DNA from: JACMJP01 sp046160675
GTDB taxonomy: Bacteria; Bacteroidota; Bacteroidia; Chitinophagales; BACL12
Assembly (NCBI GenBank): GCA_046160675.1
Contig: JBJXHH010000224.1
Span: 1-6,598 of the forward strand
Direction of reading: 5' to 3'
Length of the DNA: 6,598 nt
Below, piece by piece: positions 1 through 6,092 of the stretch (position 1 is its first letter; each line of letters begins with the position of its first letter). The notes beneath the pieces are model-generated. The model was not told the DNA's origin and made no database searches. It saw only the letters and a list, made by a program, of their open reading frames with translations. Position numbers and translations under genes: made by a program.

Positions 1-38
1 AAACTGAACTTTTCAATAAACTTTTGTTTTATAACAGC

Positions 39-896
39 ATGCGTAATGTACAATACATTTTTCCGGCCGACAAAGTAATGCTCGGCAAAGCTGAAATATT
101 ACAAGCATTGCCGATTAAAGGCATTAATCAGATAAGCCCGTTTTTATTACTGCATCATTTCAGGAAAGAAAATATTCCTGCAGGGGAGGTGGATTTTGAT
201 GTTGCACCCCACCCGCACAGGGGTTTTGAACCGGTAACTTTTTTATTTGAAGGCAATATCCATCACCGGGACAGTATGGGGAATGAAGGGTTTTTGAAAG
301 GCGGTGATGTGCAATGGATGACCGCAGGCCGAGGGGTGATACACAGTGAGAAAGCAACGGAAGAATTTCAAAAAACTGGTGGTGACTTCCATGGTGTACA
401 ACTTTGGGTAAACCTGCCGAAGGAACATAAAATGACTGAACCAAGATACCAGGATATAAAATCAGAGAATATTCCTGTTTATGAAAGCGAAGATAAAAAA
501 TTGAAATTGAGAATAGTTGCTGGCACATGGAATGATATTCAGGGCCCGGCGAAAACTTTTACAGAAGTTGTTGCGATGCATGGAGTGATGAAGAAAGAGA
601 AATTAGATGATATCAATATTCCGGTAGAACATAATGTAATCTTGTATGTGCTGGAGGGTAAGTTGGAGATCAATGGCAAGCATCATGCAAATGAAGGAAT
701 GATCGTTTTGTATAAAAATGTTGGGGCTTTTATCTCTATCAAAGCGATGGAAGATACCCAGTTCTTACTTCTAAGCGGAAAACCCATTGATGAACCACTT
801 GCAACCTACGGCCCGTTTGTGATGAATACGCAAAGCGAAGTGATGGAGGCAATCAGGGATTACCAGATGGGGAAGATGGGCATGCTGACGTATTAA
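39..896 (+). CDS. Pirin family protein (bicupin)
   Basis: This is a 285-residue pirin-family cupin. Pirins are metal-binding bicupins; some bacterial members act as quercetin 2,3-dioxygenases, others bind partner proteins, and the role here cannot be told from sequence. The N-terminal cupin carries the family metal ligands: H58 and H60 in PHPHRGFE, and H102 and E104 in GRGVIHSE, matching the two His, His and Glu of characterised pirins. The segment around residues 34-41 (SPFLLLHHF) is the usual pirin N-terminal signature. A second, more degenerate cupin covers roughly residues 170-250, and the C-terminus ends in GKMGMLTY. I chose the ATG at 39 because MRNVQYIFPADK matches typical pirin starts; an in-frame TTG at 24 would add only five residues. 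No Shine-Dalgarno sequence is seen. The gene converges on the barrel gene ending at 964, and its last codons are repeated at 1672-1701. The family call is firm; the substrate is unknown. Confidence 0.93.
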   Translation: MRNVQYIFPADKVMLGKAEILQALPIKGINQISPFLLLHHFRKENIPAGEVDFDVAPHPHRGFEPVTFLFEGNIHHRDSMGNEGFLKGGDVQWMTAGRGVIHSEKATEEFQKTGGDFHGVQLWVNLPKEHKMTEPRYQDIKSENIPVYESEDKKLKLRIVAGTWNDIQGPAKTFTEVVAMHGVMKKEKLDDINIPVEHNVILYVLEGKLEINGKHHANEGMIVLYKNVGAFISIKAMEDTQFLLLSGKPIDEPLATYGPFVMNTQSEVMEAIRDYQMGKMGMLTY

Positions 897-902
897 ATAA
901 AA
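873..902. repeat. Direct repeat, copy 1 (pirin 3' end)
   Basis: This 30-nt segment holds the codons for the last seven pirin residues (KMGMLTY), the TAA stop and six following bases. It matches 1672-1701 at 29 of 30 positions; the one difference is C881 against T1680, a silent glycine change. The last 21 nt are identical. The two copies lie 799 nt apart and bracket the whole barrel gene. Confidence 0.9.
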
Positions 903-963
903 TGAGTATGCCTTTTTATTATTTGTAAAACTACGGTTTCTTAAATTTTTACAATGAGTTTTA

Positions 964-1638
964 CTAAATCCTAACTTGTATTAATAAAAGAATATTCAGG
1001 TATTGATAAATGGGGGTTATCTCACCGTTAAAAATATTTCCATAATTGGTCGGAAAACCAGGGGTAGAAGAAAACTGAATTGAATCAATATACCAATTCA
1101 TTTTGGAAATTGCATACCTTGATTTTAAGGCAATCTTAAAAAGCTCAGTAAGCTTATAACTGAAACCAAGATTTGAATTTCCGGAAATTGTTACACTAGG
1201 CCCGTCTGAAATTGATTTGTTAACTTCATAGCTGCCATTATTATTATAAGTTTTAATATCATAATCGGGATATTTACCGATCCATACTCCGCAACCAAGA
1301 TCAGCAAACATGTCAATTTTTTCTGAAAGCGGTTGGAGATATCCGACATTGAGTGAGGTGTTATTAAGAATATAAGAAAGACGCATGTCATAATAATGAT
1401 ATGCATGGCTTGTATGATGATAGTTTAGGTTTATAAACCATCTTTTTGTAAAAGAGTATTGTAGTTCTCCGGTGAAACTTATTCCCGGATTAAATTCAGT
1501 ATTGTATCTCTCATGCTTTTGTAACCTATGCGAATAGCCAACTCCACCCGCAACCTGAAGTTTGGGAAAAACGGAATCCTGTGAAAAACAAAATTGTGAA
1601 CCAATGAAGGTTAGCAGAAAAAATACGATTCGTATCAT
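964..1638 (-). CDS. Small outer-membrane beta-barrel protein
   Basis: This encodes a 224-residue protein that I recognise only by type. Residues 1-19 form a signal peptide: a short basic start (MIR), a hydrophobic stretch and FCFS before Q20, so export across the inner membrane is expected. The mature part shows alternating hydrophobic/polar strands rich in Gly, Tyr and Asn (for example GELQYSF, FINLNYHH, SLNVGY, NLGFSYKL, LKSRYAI), separated by turns. It ends in a hydrophobic strand, LNILLLIQVRI. This fits the small outer-membrane beta-barrel families common in Bacteroidota, probably with about eight strands, although the usual terminal aromatic residue is absent. The ATG at 1638 is supported by the signal peptide and by a promoter box seven bases upstream. 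The gene sits between two copies of the pirin 3' end, which suggests it was inserted there. A specific function cannot be assigned. Confidence 0.8.
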   Translation of the reverse strand: MIRIVFFLLTFIGSQFCFSQDSVFPKLQVAGGVGYSHRLQKHERYNTEFNPGISFTGELQYSFTKRWFINLNYHHTSHAYHYYDMRLSYILNNTSLNVGYLQPLSEKIDMFADLGCGVWIGKYPDYDIKTYNNNGSYEVNKSISDGPSVTISGNSNLGFSYKLTELFKIALKSRYAISKMNWYIDSIQFSSTPGFPTNYGNIFNGEITPIYQYLNILLLIQVRI

Positions 1639-1645
1639 TAATATG

Positions 1646-1673
1646 CAAATATAAGAAACGCTAATTACCGCAA
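1646..1673 (-). promoter_or_regulatory. Bacteroidota-type promoter of the small barrel gene
   Basis: On the - strand, positions 1653-1646 read TATATTTG, an exact match to the Bacteroidota -7 consensus TAnnTTTG. A TTG (1673-1671) lies 17 nt upstream and fits a -33 element at the short end of the usual spacing. Only seven bases separate the -7 box from the ATG at 1638, so the transcript would be leaderless or nearly so. The -33 element falls inside repeat copy 2. Confidence 0.55.
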
Positions 1674-1701
1674 GATGGGTATGCTGACGTATTAAATAAA
1701 A
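1672..1701. repeat. Direct repeat, copy 2 (ghost pirin 3' end)
   Basis: This copy matches 873-902 at 29 of 30 positions. Read on the + strand it still encodes KMGMLTY and a stop. The preceding in-frame codons (from 1663) give N-Y-R, recalling the D-Y-Q-M-G that precedes the same segment in the intact pirin gene. There is no open pirin frame further upstream: an in-frame TAA occurs at 1639-1641. The copy abuts the terminator hairpin at 1702, so it may be the original 3' end of a pirin gene or the remnant of a second one. Confidence 0.85.
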
Positions 1702-1725
1702 AAAACCCTTCGTGCGAAGGGTTTT
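1702..1725. terminator. Bidirectional intrinsic terminator
   Basis: An 11-bp perfect inverted repeat, AAAACCCTTCG (1702-1712) and CGAAGGGTTTT (1715-1725), is separated by two bases; in RNA the central CG pairs would open into a loop. The - strand transcript runs from the stem into a tract of eight T (complement of 1698-1705), fitting the end of the lipoprotein operon whose last stop is at 1749. The + strand also has a T tract, so the element can stop transcription arriving from the pirin side. Confidence 0.88.
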
Positions 1726-1748
1726 ATCTAAACCAAATGTAAAGAATG

Positions 1749-1982
1749 CTAAAGTTCAGTGCATTCTATCGTTGTAGTGGTAGAATCTTCTATCACTTCA
1801 TCTTCAAAATCATTGCATGTAGGATCATTGCCGGCGCTTTGATAAAGATTTTGCTCCTCGGAAATGATTGAACCATCAGAACTGTTTCTTACTGTTGTTA
1901 AGCAATCGCATTTAGCTGACTGGGCGCATGAGAATATTGTACATGCTGCAAAAAGTAACAGGATTATAGTATAGAACTTCAT
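1749..1982 (-). CDS. Small cysteine-containing lipoprotein
   Basis: This encodes a 77-residue protein that I do not recognise as a named family. Residues 1-18 form a lipoprotein signal peptide with a basic start (MK), a hydrophobic core (FYTIILLLFAA) and a lipobox-like IFS before C19, the likely lipid-modified cysteine; C14 is a poorer alternative. The mature chain is short, acidic and Thr/Ser-rich, with cysteines at 25, 27, 56 and 74, enough for two disulfides in the periplasm or at the cell surface. The sequence from 57 onward is strongly acidic (NDFEDEVIEDS). The ATG follows an A-rich leader with no Shine-Dalgarno sequence, as is normal in Bacteroidota. It starts 29 nt after the stop of the porin-like gene on the same strand and is followed by a strong terminator, so it is probably the last gene of a two-gene operon. 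That the coding sequence is real is likely; its function is unknown. Confidence 0.72.
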   Translation of the reverse strand: MKFYTIILLLFAACTIFSCAQSAKCDCLTTVRNSSDGSIISEEQNLYQSAGNDPTCNDFEDEVIEDSTTTTIECTEL

Positions 1983-2011
1983 GTTTATTTTTTTATTATA
2001 TGTTGTAGGAA

Positions 2012-3202
2012 TTAGTTATTGTTAGTAGGAACGTATTCATTATGGTCCATATCTCCATGTGTTTTCTTATTGAAAATCCTGAATGCATAAGAGAAGAAAA
2101 CAGTATAATCGGAAAAAGCAGCATCACCATGCCGTGGTTCCTCTTCACCCGGATCAGTTTGTTGTCTTTCTATATCGGCTACGCTTTGTGTCCTGTTACG
2201 ATGAACTGCAAAAGGTATGTTTAAAGAAACTGAATGACTTCCGTTTGTATAGGAAAGACCAGGATCAAGAGAAATTGCATAGCCGGGTCTTCTTCTTCCA
2301 TTGGTTTCGCCAAAGAAATCTTCAACAGGAATACCTTCAGCCCGAATGCCTAAACTGGTAGCAAGCTTGGGTGCTGATGAAGGCAAATAAGAAAAACCTG
2401 CCCTCACTAGGTATTGATCTGAAATTGAAAAATTAACAGCCGGAGGATTGGCTGGGTCTATTTTATCAACTCTTTTTTCCCAAGAAAGCGTATCCTGTGG
2501 TGTAAAGAGGTAATAGATACTATAATAAGTAAACCAATGATCTGACTCAAGTTCCGCAAAACCCTGAGATTGAAAACTTATACCCCATCCACCATCTCCG
2601 GGTTGAATAGATTGGTCAACTTCTTTTAAGATACTTGCACCTTCATCACCGATGTAATAGAAGGTATCCTGGTAAGCAAAATTTCCTGTAGGTAATTTGA
2701 TACCAAGGCCAAGACTCATATTGCCATTGCTTTCTGCTTTATGTGTATTAAACAACCAATAGTCAAATTGGAGGCGAATATCATTTATACCTTGAGAACT
2801 TGTACTTCTTCTTACATCTTCGCCAGTAGTAGGATCATTCGCATGTTCATATTTAGATGATCTCCAGTTGAAAGTATAAGGAATATCTATGGTAGCGCTC
2901 AATTGTTTTGAAATGCCGTATGTAAAAAGCAGATCGAAGCCGTTTACATCATTTCTTACATCGCTGCCTTCGTCAACCCGGTTTGTTTCTTCATGCGGGC
3001 CCCTGAAGTGCTTATAAGAATGAAAACCTCTATAATTAAGTCCTATCTGAATGTCTCGTTTATCAATAAGGGCCGAGCTTGATGATCCTACACCGGAAAC
3101 AGAACGTATTGCTACACACCCTTGTGCAGATAGTTCAGTCACGGAAAATAAGAAGAAACAGACACAGATGAATTGGAAAAACGGAAGTAGAATTTTTCTC
3201 AT
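2012..3202 (-). CDS. Porin-like outer-membrane protein (phenol-degradation/MetA-like barrel)
   Basis: This encodes a 396-residue exported protein. Residues 1-26 are a signal peptide ending in L-S-A before Q27, typical of Bacteroidota. The mature protein opens with G-C-V-A-I-R (28-33), followed by a Ser/Gly-rich stretch, then a long run of amphipathic beta strands. Phrases such as YGISKQLSATIDIPY (95-109) and GLGIKLPTG (165-173) are characteristic of the transporter/phenol MetA-pathway outer-membrane barrel group, whose members are presumed channels with mostly unknown cargo. The last barrel strand is probably DYTVFFSYAFRIF (365-377). It is followed by a polar tail with THGDMDHNEY (381-390), whose His/Asp residues could bind a metal. 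The start at 3202 is set by the signal peptide. The lipoprotein gene follows after 29 nt, so the two are likely co-transcribed. The barrel call is solid; the family assignment is from memory of motifs, and the substrate is unknown. Confidence 0.75.
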   Translation of the reverse strand: MRKILLPFFQFICVCFFLFSVTELSAQGCVAIRSVSGVGSSSSALIDKRDIQIGLNYRGFHSYKHFRGPHEETNRVDEGSDVRNDVNGFDLLFTYGISKQLSATIDIPYTFNWRSSKYEHANDPTTGEDVRRSTSSQGINDIRLQFDYWLFNTHKAESNGNMSLGLGIKLPTGNFAYQDTFYYIGDEGASILKEVDQSIQPGDGGWGISFQSQGFAELESDHWFTYYSIYYLFTPQDTLSWEKRVDKIDPANPPAVNFSISDQYLVRAGFSYLPSSAPKLATSLGIRAEGIPVEDFFGETNGRRRPGYAISLDPGLSYTNGSHSVSLNIPFAVHRNRTQSVADIERQQTDPGEEEPRHGDAAFSDYTVFFSYAFRIFNKKTHGDMDHNEYVPTNNN

Positions 3203-3360
3203 AGTATTTTAAGTTTAATATTTTGAAGAGTAAATATCTAACAGAATATCAACACTAGAGTTAACTATCAGTAAAGATGTTCTAATGTTATGTGAAAAGA
3301 AAAACTTTTACAAAATACAAACTCTATTTACTTTGTATTTACATTTGCCCAGAGCCAAGG
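3203..3360. other. Intergenic region between AAA+ and porin-like genes
   Basis: This is 158 nt of very AT-rich DNA between two - strand genes. It holds the hairpin at 3313-3340 and must hold the promoter of the porin-like gene if that gene is not read through from the AAA+ gene. I could not find a convincing - strand TAnnTTTG box at proper spacing. The + strand has a lone TACATTTG (3340-3347), but no gene follows it on that strand. Confidence 0.5.
3313..3340 (-). terminator. AT-rich hairpin downstream of the AAA+ gene
   Basis: A perfect 9-bp inverted repeat, AAATACAAA (3313-3321) and TTTGTATTT (3332-3340), encloses a 10-nt loop. On the - strand it lies about 20 nt past the AAA+ stop codon and is followed at a short distance by a T-rich stretch (GTTTTTCTTTTC). 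It could act as a weak intrinsic terminator or transcript-end stabiliser. With only one G-C pair per arm, it is less convincing than the hairpin at 1702-1725. Confidence 0.42.
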
Positions 3361-5991
3361 TTATTTATTTGAACTTCCGGTCTTAAATCCAATGCTATCT
3401 CTTTGCGGAGTAATTTCAGTTGAAGTAAATTCTTTTACATCATCTAATGTGATGGTTTTTATCATTTCAGGAGTTCTTTGTACAGCGGCTATTCCTGCCA
3501 TGCGTAGATGCTGGTTGTGGATAGTGTCAACTACTAATTTCCGCATTGTTCTTGCATTACCGAAATATTTATTTCTTGCTGCTGCAAGTTTGCCGATGTA
3601 TTCTTTTAAATAGTTCGCCGCTGCTTCATCCAGGAATAAATAGTCTTTCTTAAATAAATTATCAGCGATGGTAAATAATTCTTCTGCACTGTAATCATCA
3701 AAGTGAATGAATTTATCAAACCTTGATTTTAAACCCGGATTGGATTCCAGGAACTTGGCCATGTTATCAGTATATCCGGCAACAATCACAATAAAGTCAC
3801 CCCGGTGATCTTCCATTCTTTTGAGTAAGGTTTCTATCGCCTCTCTGCCGAAATCATTTTCTCCCCCACCGCTTAACGCATACGCTTCATCAATAAATAA
3901 ACCGCCACCCATTGCTGCATCAATCATTCCATCCGTTTTAATAGCTGTTTGCCCTACAAAACCTGCCACCATTCCTTCTCTGTCAGTTTCCACTAAATGG
4001 CCTTTCTCCAATATACCGATGGCTTTATAAATTTTAACAAGAATACGAGCTACTGTGGTTTTTCCTGTTCCGGGATTTCCTGTAAATACTGTGTGTAGCG
4101 AAAATGATTTGCGAATGTCTTTTCCAATTTCTTTGTAGTATCTCACCAGCTTTACAATCTCTTCAATTTCGCTTTTCACATTTGCCATGCCTACCAGTTC
4201 TTTCAACTCATTCATTGCATCCACAAGCAAAGCTTCGTCTACCGGAAGTTCTACTCCTTTATTTGCATTTACACCAAACACCATTTCTATATCTTGCAAC
4301 TGGATAGTTGAAAGATCTTCATTCGTAAGCTGCTCCGGGTGATCACTTTTCATTAAACGCAATGCCATGTTTTGTTTACCTTCTTCAATAATGGTATTCA
4401 TGTATCTTGCATTTCCAAATCTTTCATCCCGGTTTCTATAAGCTTCCACTACCTTTATATATATCAGTTGTTTTGCTTCTGTACTTATGGTAACTCCCCG
4501 GCGTTTTGAATCATAATCAGCAATTGCCATTAACTCATCAGGTGCATAATCAGGGAAATTAATTACCTGCCCCAACCTTGATGACAAACCCGGGTTCGAA
4601 TCTAAAAATTGTTTCATCTCTTTCGGGTAGCCGGCAAAAATGAAAGCAATATCACCGGGCCCGTCGCTCATTTCTTTTATCAAAACTTCCACTACTTCTT
4701 TTCCAAAATCTTTTCCGTCATCACCTCTGTCAGTTAATGCATAGGCTTCATCAATAAATAAAATTCCTCCTCTTGCCCTGTCAATAGCTGCTTTTGTTTT
4801 CGGTGCAGTTTGCCCTATGTATTCAGCTACTAGATCAACCCTTCCAACTTCTGTTACATCTGTCCTGCTCAACAAGCCCATGGCTTTATATAATTTACCA
4901 AGCATGCGGGCTACAGTTGTTTTTCCCGTTCCGGGATTTCCGGTAAATACCATATTCAGGTTGAACTTCCCTTTTTCTTCAAACCCCTTTTCTTTCCTGA
5001 TTTTTAGGAACTCCAAGTATGTGGTGAGTTCATTAATTTCTTTTTTTACTGTTGAAAGCCCGATCAACTCATCTAATTCTTTCTTTGCATTTTCAAAACT
5101 CACAGCATCCACTGGAGAACTGGCCTGTGCCGTAACTGTAGTAGAAATATTTACACCGCTGATCCATGTAGGGGCACCCGTGAGTGGAACATCTGCCATT
5201 CCTACTTCAAATGGAACAATGGCGATGATGTTATCCATGAAAGTGATTTCACAAGTGTATTTATCCGGAAACCAGAAACCCGGATTTTCTGCCCCATAAC
5301 CAACATCCATAACAATGTTCTGCCTCTTGTCATTAATATGTTCAAACCAATAACTTACTCCTTTCAATTGATGAACATCATTATAGAAACTAAAATTAAA
5401 TTCCAACGGAAAGTATTGTTCATGATTTATTTTGTTATTCAGGTCTAACTCAACAGAAATATATTGTGCAGTATCTTTATTAAATGCGGTCATGTATTTC
5501 CTTTCTTCCTTTAGAGAATTTCCTTTAGGCGAGTTATACAGTTTAATGGAATTAATATCAAAGTAGGGATTAAATTCAGACGTTACTTTCCCATTGTTTG
5601 TAATGTAGAAATAATTTGTCCCTACCAATACATCATCAATAAACACTTCCCATTTGTAAGTACCTTTTTTCCACCAACCGGGGTTGGGAGTTCCCCAGCC
5701 ATCCCTTATAATTACAATGTTCTGATCCAGGGTAACATCAAGTGTTTTTTCAATGTTACACATCTCTGTATTGTTATAATACTCAGAACCCCGGATCTTC
5801 ACTTTTGCCTTCCAAACTTCTTCATCAAATAACAGATTGTAAAGTTGCAATTCAACATTCATGTAACACACTTCGCTTTCATCATGTACTATGCGGTAGT
5901 CTTTCTGGTTCCCATAAAAATTCTCCAGCGAACCATACACTTTCATTTCTTTAAACTTGTATCGTTTTTTTTCTTCGTTCTTTTTCGCCAT
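3361..5991 (-). CDS. Tandem CbbX/SpoVK-type AAA+ ATPase with duplicated N-terminal beta modules
   Basis: This encodes an 876-residue protein. Residues 16-131 and 149-263 are two copies of one beta-rich module sharing Y-x-x-V-E-L and NPG-x-W (N103 and N236). A Pro/Ser/Thr-rich linker (264-297) leads to two AAA+ domains of the CbbX/SpoVK/EccA type. The first has Walker A GNPGTGKT (351-358), pore-loop YIGQT (391-395), Walker B D414-E415, Arg finger R472 in NPGLSSR and sensor-2 R529 in GNAR. The second has the same elements at 638-645, 678-682 (FVGQT), D701-E702, R757 and R814. Both sites look catalytically intact. Relatives are ring-forming remodelling motors, such as the Rubisco activase CbbX; no Rubisco is visible here, and the client is unknown. 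There is no signal peptide, so it is probably cytoplasmic. I chose the ATG at 5991 (MAKKNEEKK): the longer frame to 6090 would code through the whole intergenic region. The gene is divergent from the PPK2 gene. Confidence 0.9.
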   Translation of the reverse strand: MAKKNEEKKRYKFKEMKVYGSLENFYGNQKDYRIVHDESEVCYMNVELQLYNLLFDEEVWKAKVKIRGSEYYNNTEMCNIEKTLDVTLDQNIVIIRDGWGTPNPGWWKKGTYKWEVFIDDVLVGTNYFYITNNGKVTSEFNPYFDINSIKLYNSPKGNSLKEERKYMTAFNKDTAQYISVELDLNNKINHEQYFPLEFNFSFYNDVHQLKGVSYWFEHINDKRQNIVMDVGYGAENPGFWFPDKYTCEITFMDNIIAIVPFEVGMADVPLTGAPTWISGVNISTTVTAQASSPVDAVSFENAKKELDELIGLSTVKKEINELTTYLEFLKIRKEKGFEEKGKFNLNMVFTGNPGTGKTTVARMLGKLYKAMGLLSRTDVTEVGRVDLVAEYIGQTAPKTKAAIDRARGGILFIDEAYALTDRGDDGKDFGKEVVEVLIKEMSDGPGDIAFIFAGYPKEMKQFLDSNPGLSSRLGQVINFPDYAPDELMAIADYDSKRRGVTISTEAKQLIYIKVVEAYRNRDERFGNARYMNTIIEEGKQNMALRLMKSDHPEQLTNEDLSTIQLQDIEMVFGVNANKGVELPVDEALLVDAMNELKELVGMANVKSEIEEIVKLVRYYKEIGKDIRKSFSLHTVFTGNPGTGKTTVARILVKIYKAIGILEKGHLVETDREGMVAGFVGQTAIKTDGMIDAAMGGGLFIDEAYALSGGGENDFGREAIETLLKRMEDHRGDFIVIVAGYTDNMAKFLESNPGLKSRFDKFIHFDDYSAEELFTIADNLFKKDYLFLDEAAANYLKEYIGKLAAARNKYFGNARTMRKLVVDTIHNQHLRMAGIAAVQRTPEMIKTITLDDVKEFTSTEITPQRDSIGFKTGSSNK
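5203..5547 (-). repeat. N-terminal module, copy B (protein-level repeat)
   Basis: This encodes residues 149-263 of the AAA+ protein. It aligns with copy A at a near-constant offset of 133 residues: K17/K150, N103-P-G/N236-P-G, W107/W240, Y112/Y245, E115/E248, D120/D253 and F128/F261. The alternating hydrophobic pattern suggests an immunoglobulin-like beta-sandwich; that fold is an inference. Confidence 0.75.
5599..5946 (-). repeat. N-terminal module, copy A (protein-level repeat)
   Basis: This encodes residues 16-131 of the AAA+ protein, the first copy of the duplicated module. Key features are Y-M-N-V-E-L (43-48), G-W-G followed by NPGWW (103-107), and a terminal strand NYFYI (126-130). The similarity to copy B is plain in protein but not in DNA, pointing to an old duplication. 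Confidence 0.75.
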
Positions 5992-6092
5992 GGTAAACTG
6001 CTTATTTTTTGAGGGGCTGTAAAAATATGAATTTTGAGGAGATAAGGATTTCAAAGTCTGAAACTTAATTTTGTGCAAAGCGAACCGCATTT
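5992..6092. promoter_or_regulatory. Divergent promoter region, AAA+ gene / PPK2 gene
   Basis: These 101 nt separate the start codons of two divergent genes and must serve both. On the + strand, TAATTTTG (6066-6073) is an exact TAnnTTTG match 19 nt before the PPK2 ATG. The nearest upstream TTTG (6033-6036) is 29 nt away, too far for a normal -33 element. On the - strand the best candidate for the AAA+ gene is a TATTTTTA box with one mismatch (around 6019-6026). No operator palindrome or riboswitch-like structure is obvious. Confidence 0.5.

Noticed and set aside
160..528. 122-codon open frame on the - strand within the pirin gene
   Set aside because: It is antisense to conserved pirin metal-binding codons and shows no family resemblance.
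923..964. Inverted repeats between pirin and the barrel gene as a terminator
   Set aside because: The stems are 8 bp and AT-dominated, loops are 16-24 nt, and neither strand has a T tract directly after the stem.
873..1701. A classical insertion sequence at the direct repeat
   Set aside because: There is no transposase and no terminal inverted repeats, and the only gene between the repeats encodes a beta-barrel. A 30-bp duplication that includes coding sequence is also longer than usual IS target duplications.
2083..2361. 92-codon + strand open frame opposite the porin-like gene
   Set aside because: Its composition is that of antisense sequence, and the - strand frame has a signal peptide and beta-barrel motifs over the same bases.
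3340..3347. TACATTTG promoter-like box on the + strand
   Set aside because: There is no -33 partner at proper spacing and no + strand gene downstream; a chance match in AT-rich DNA is likely.
4817..5299. 160-codon open frame on the + strand within the AAA+ gene
   Set aside because: It lies wholly antisense to the conserved first AAA+ domain and the linker, has no recognisable protein features, and is explained as a shadow of the real gene.
5992..6090. N-terminal extension of the AAA+ protein by 33 residues (start at 6090)
   Set aside because: It would use the entire intergenic region and end three bases from the PPK2 start, leaving no space for its own promoter. The residues are low-complexity, and MAKKNEEKKRYKFKEMK at 5991 is a natural start.
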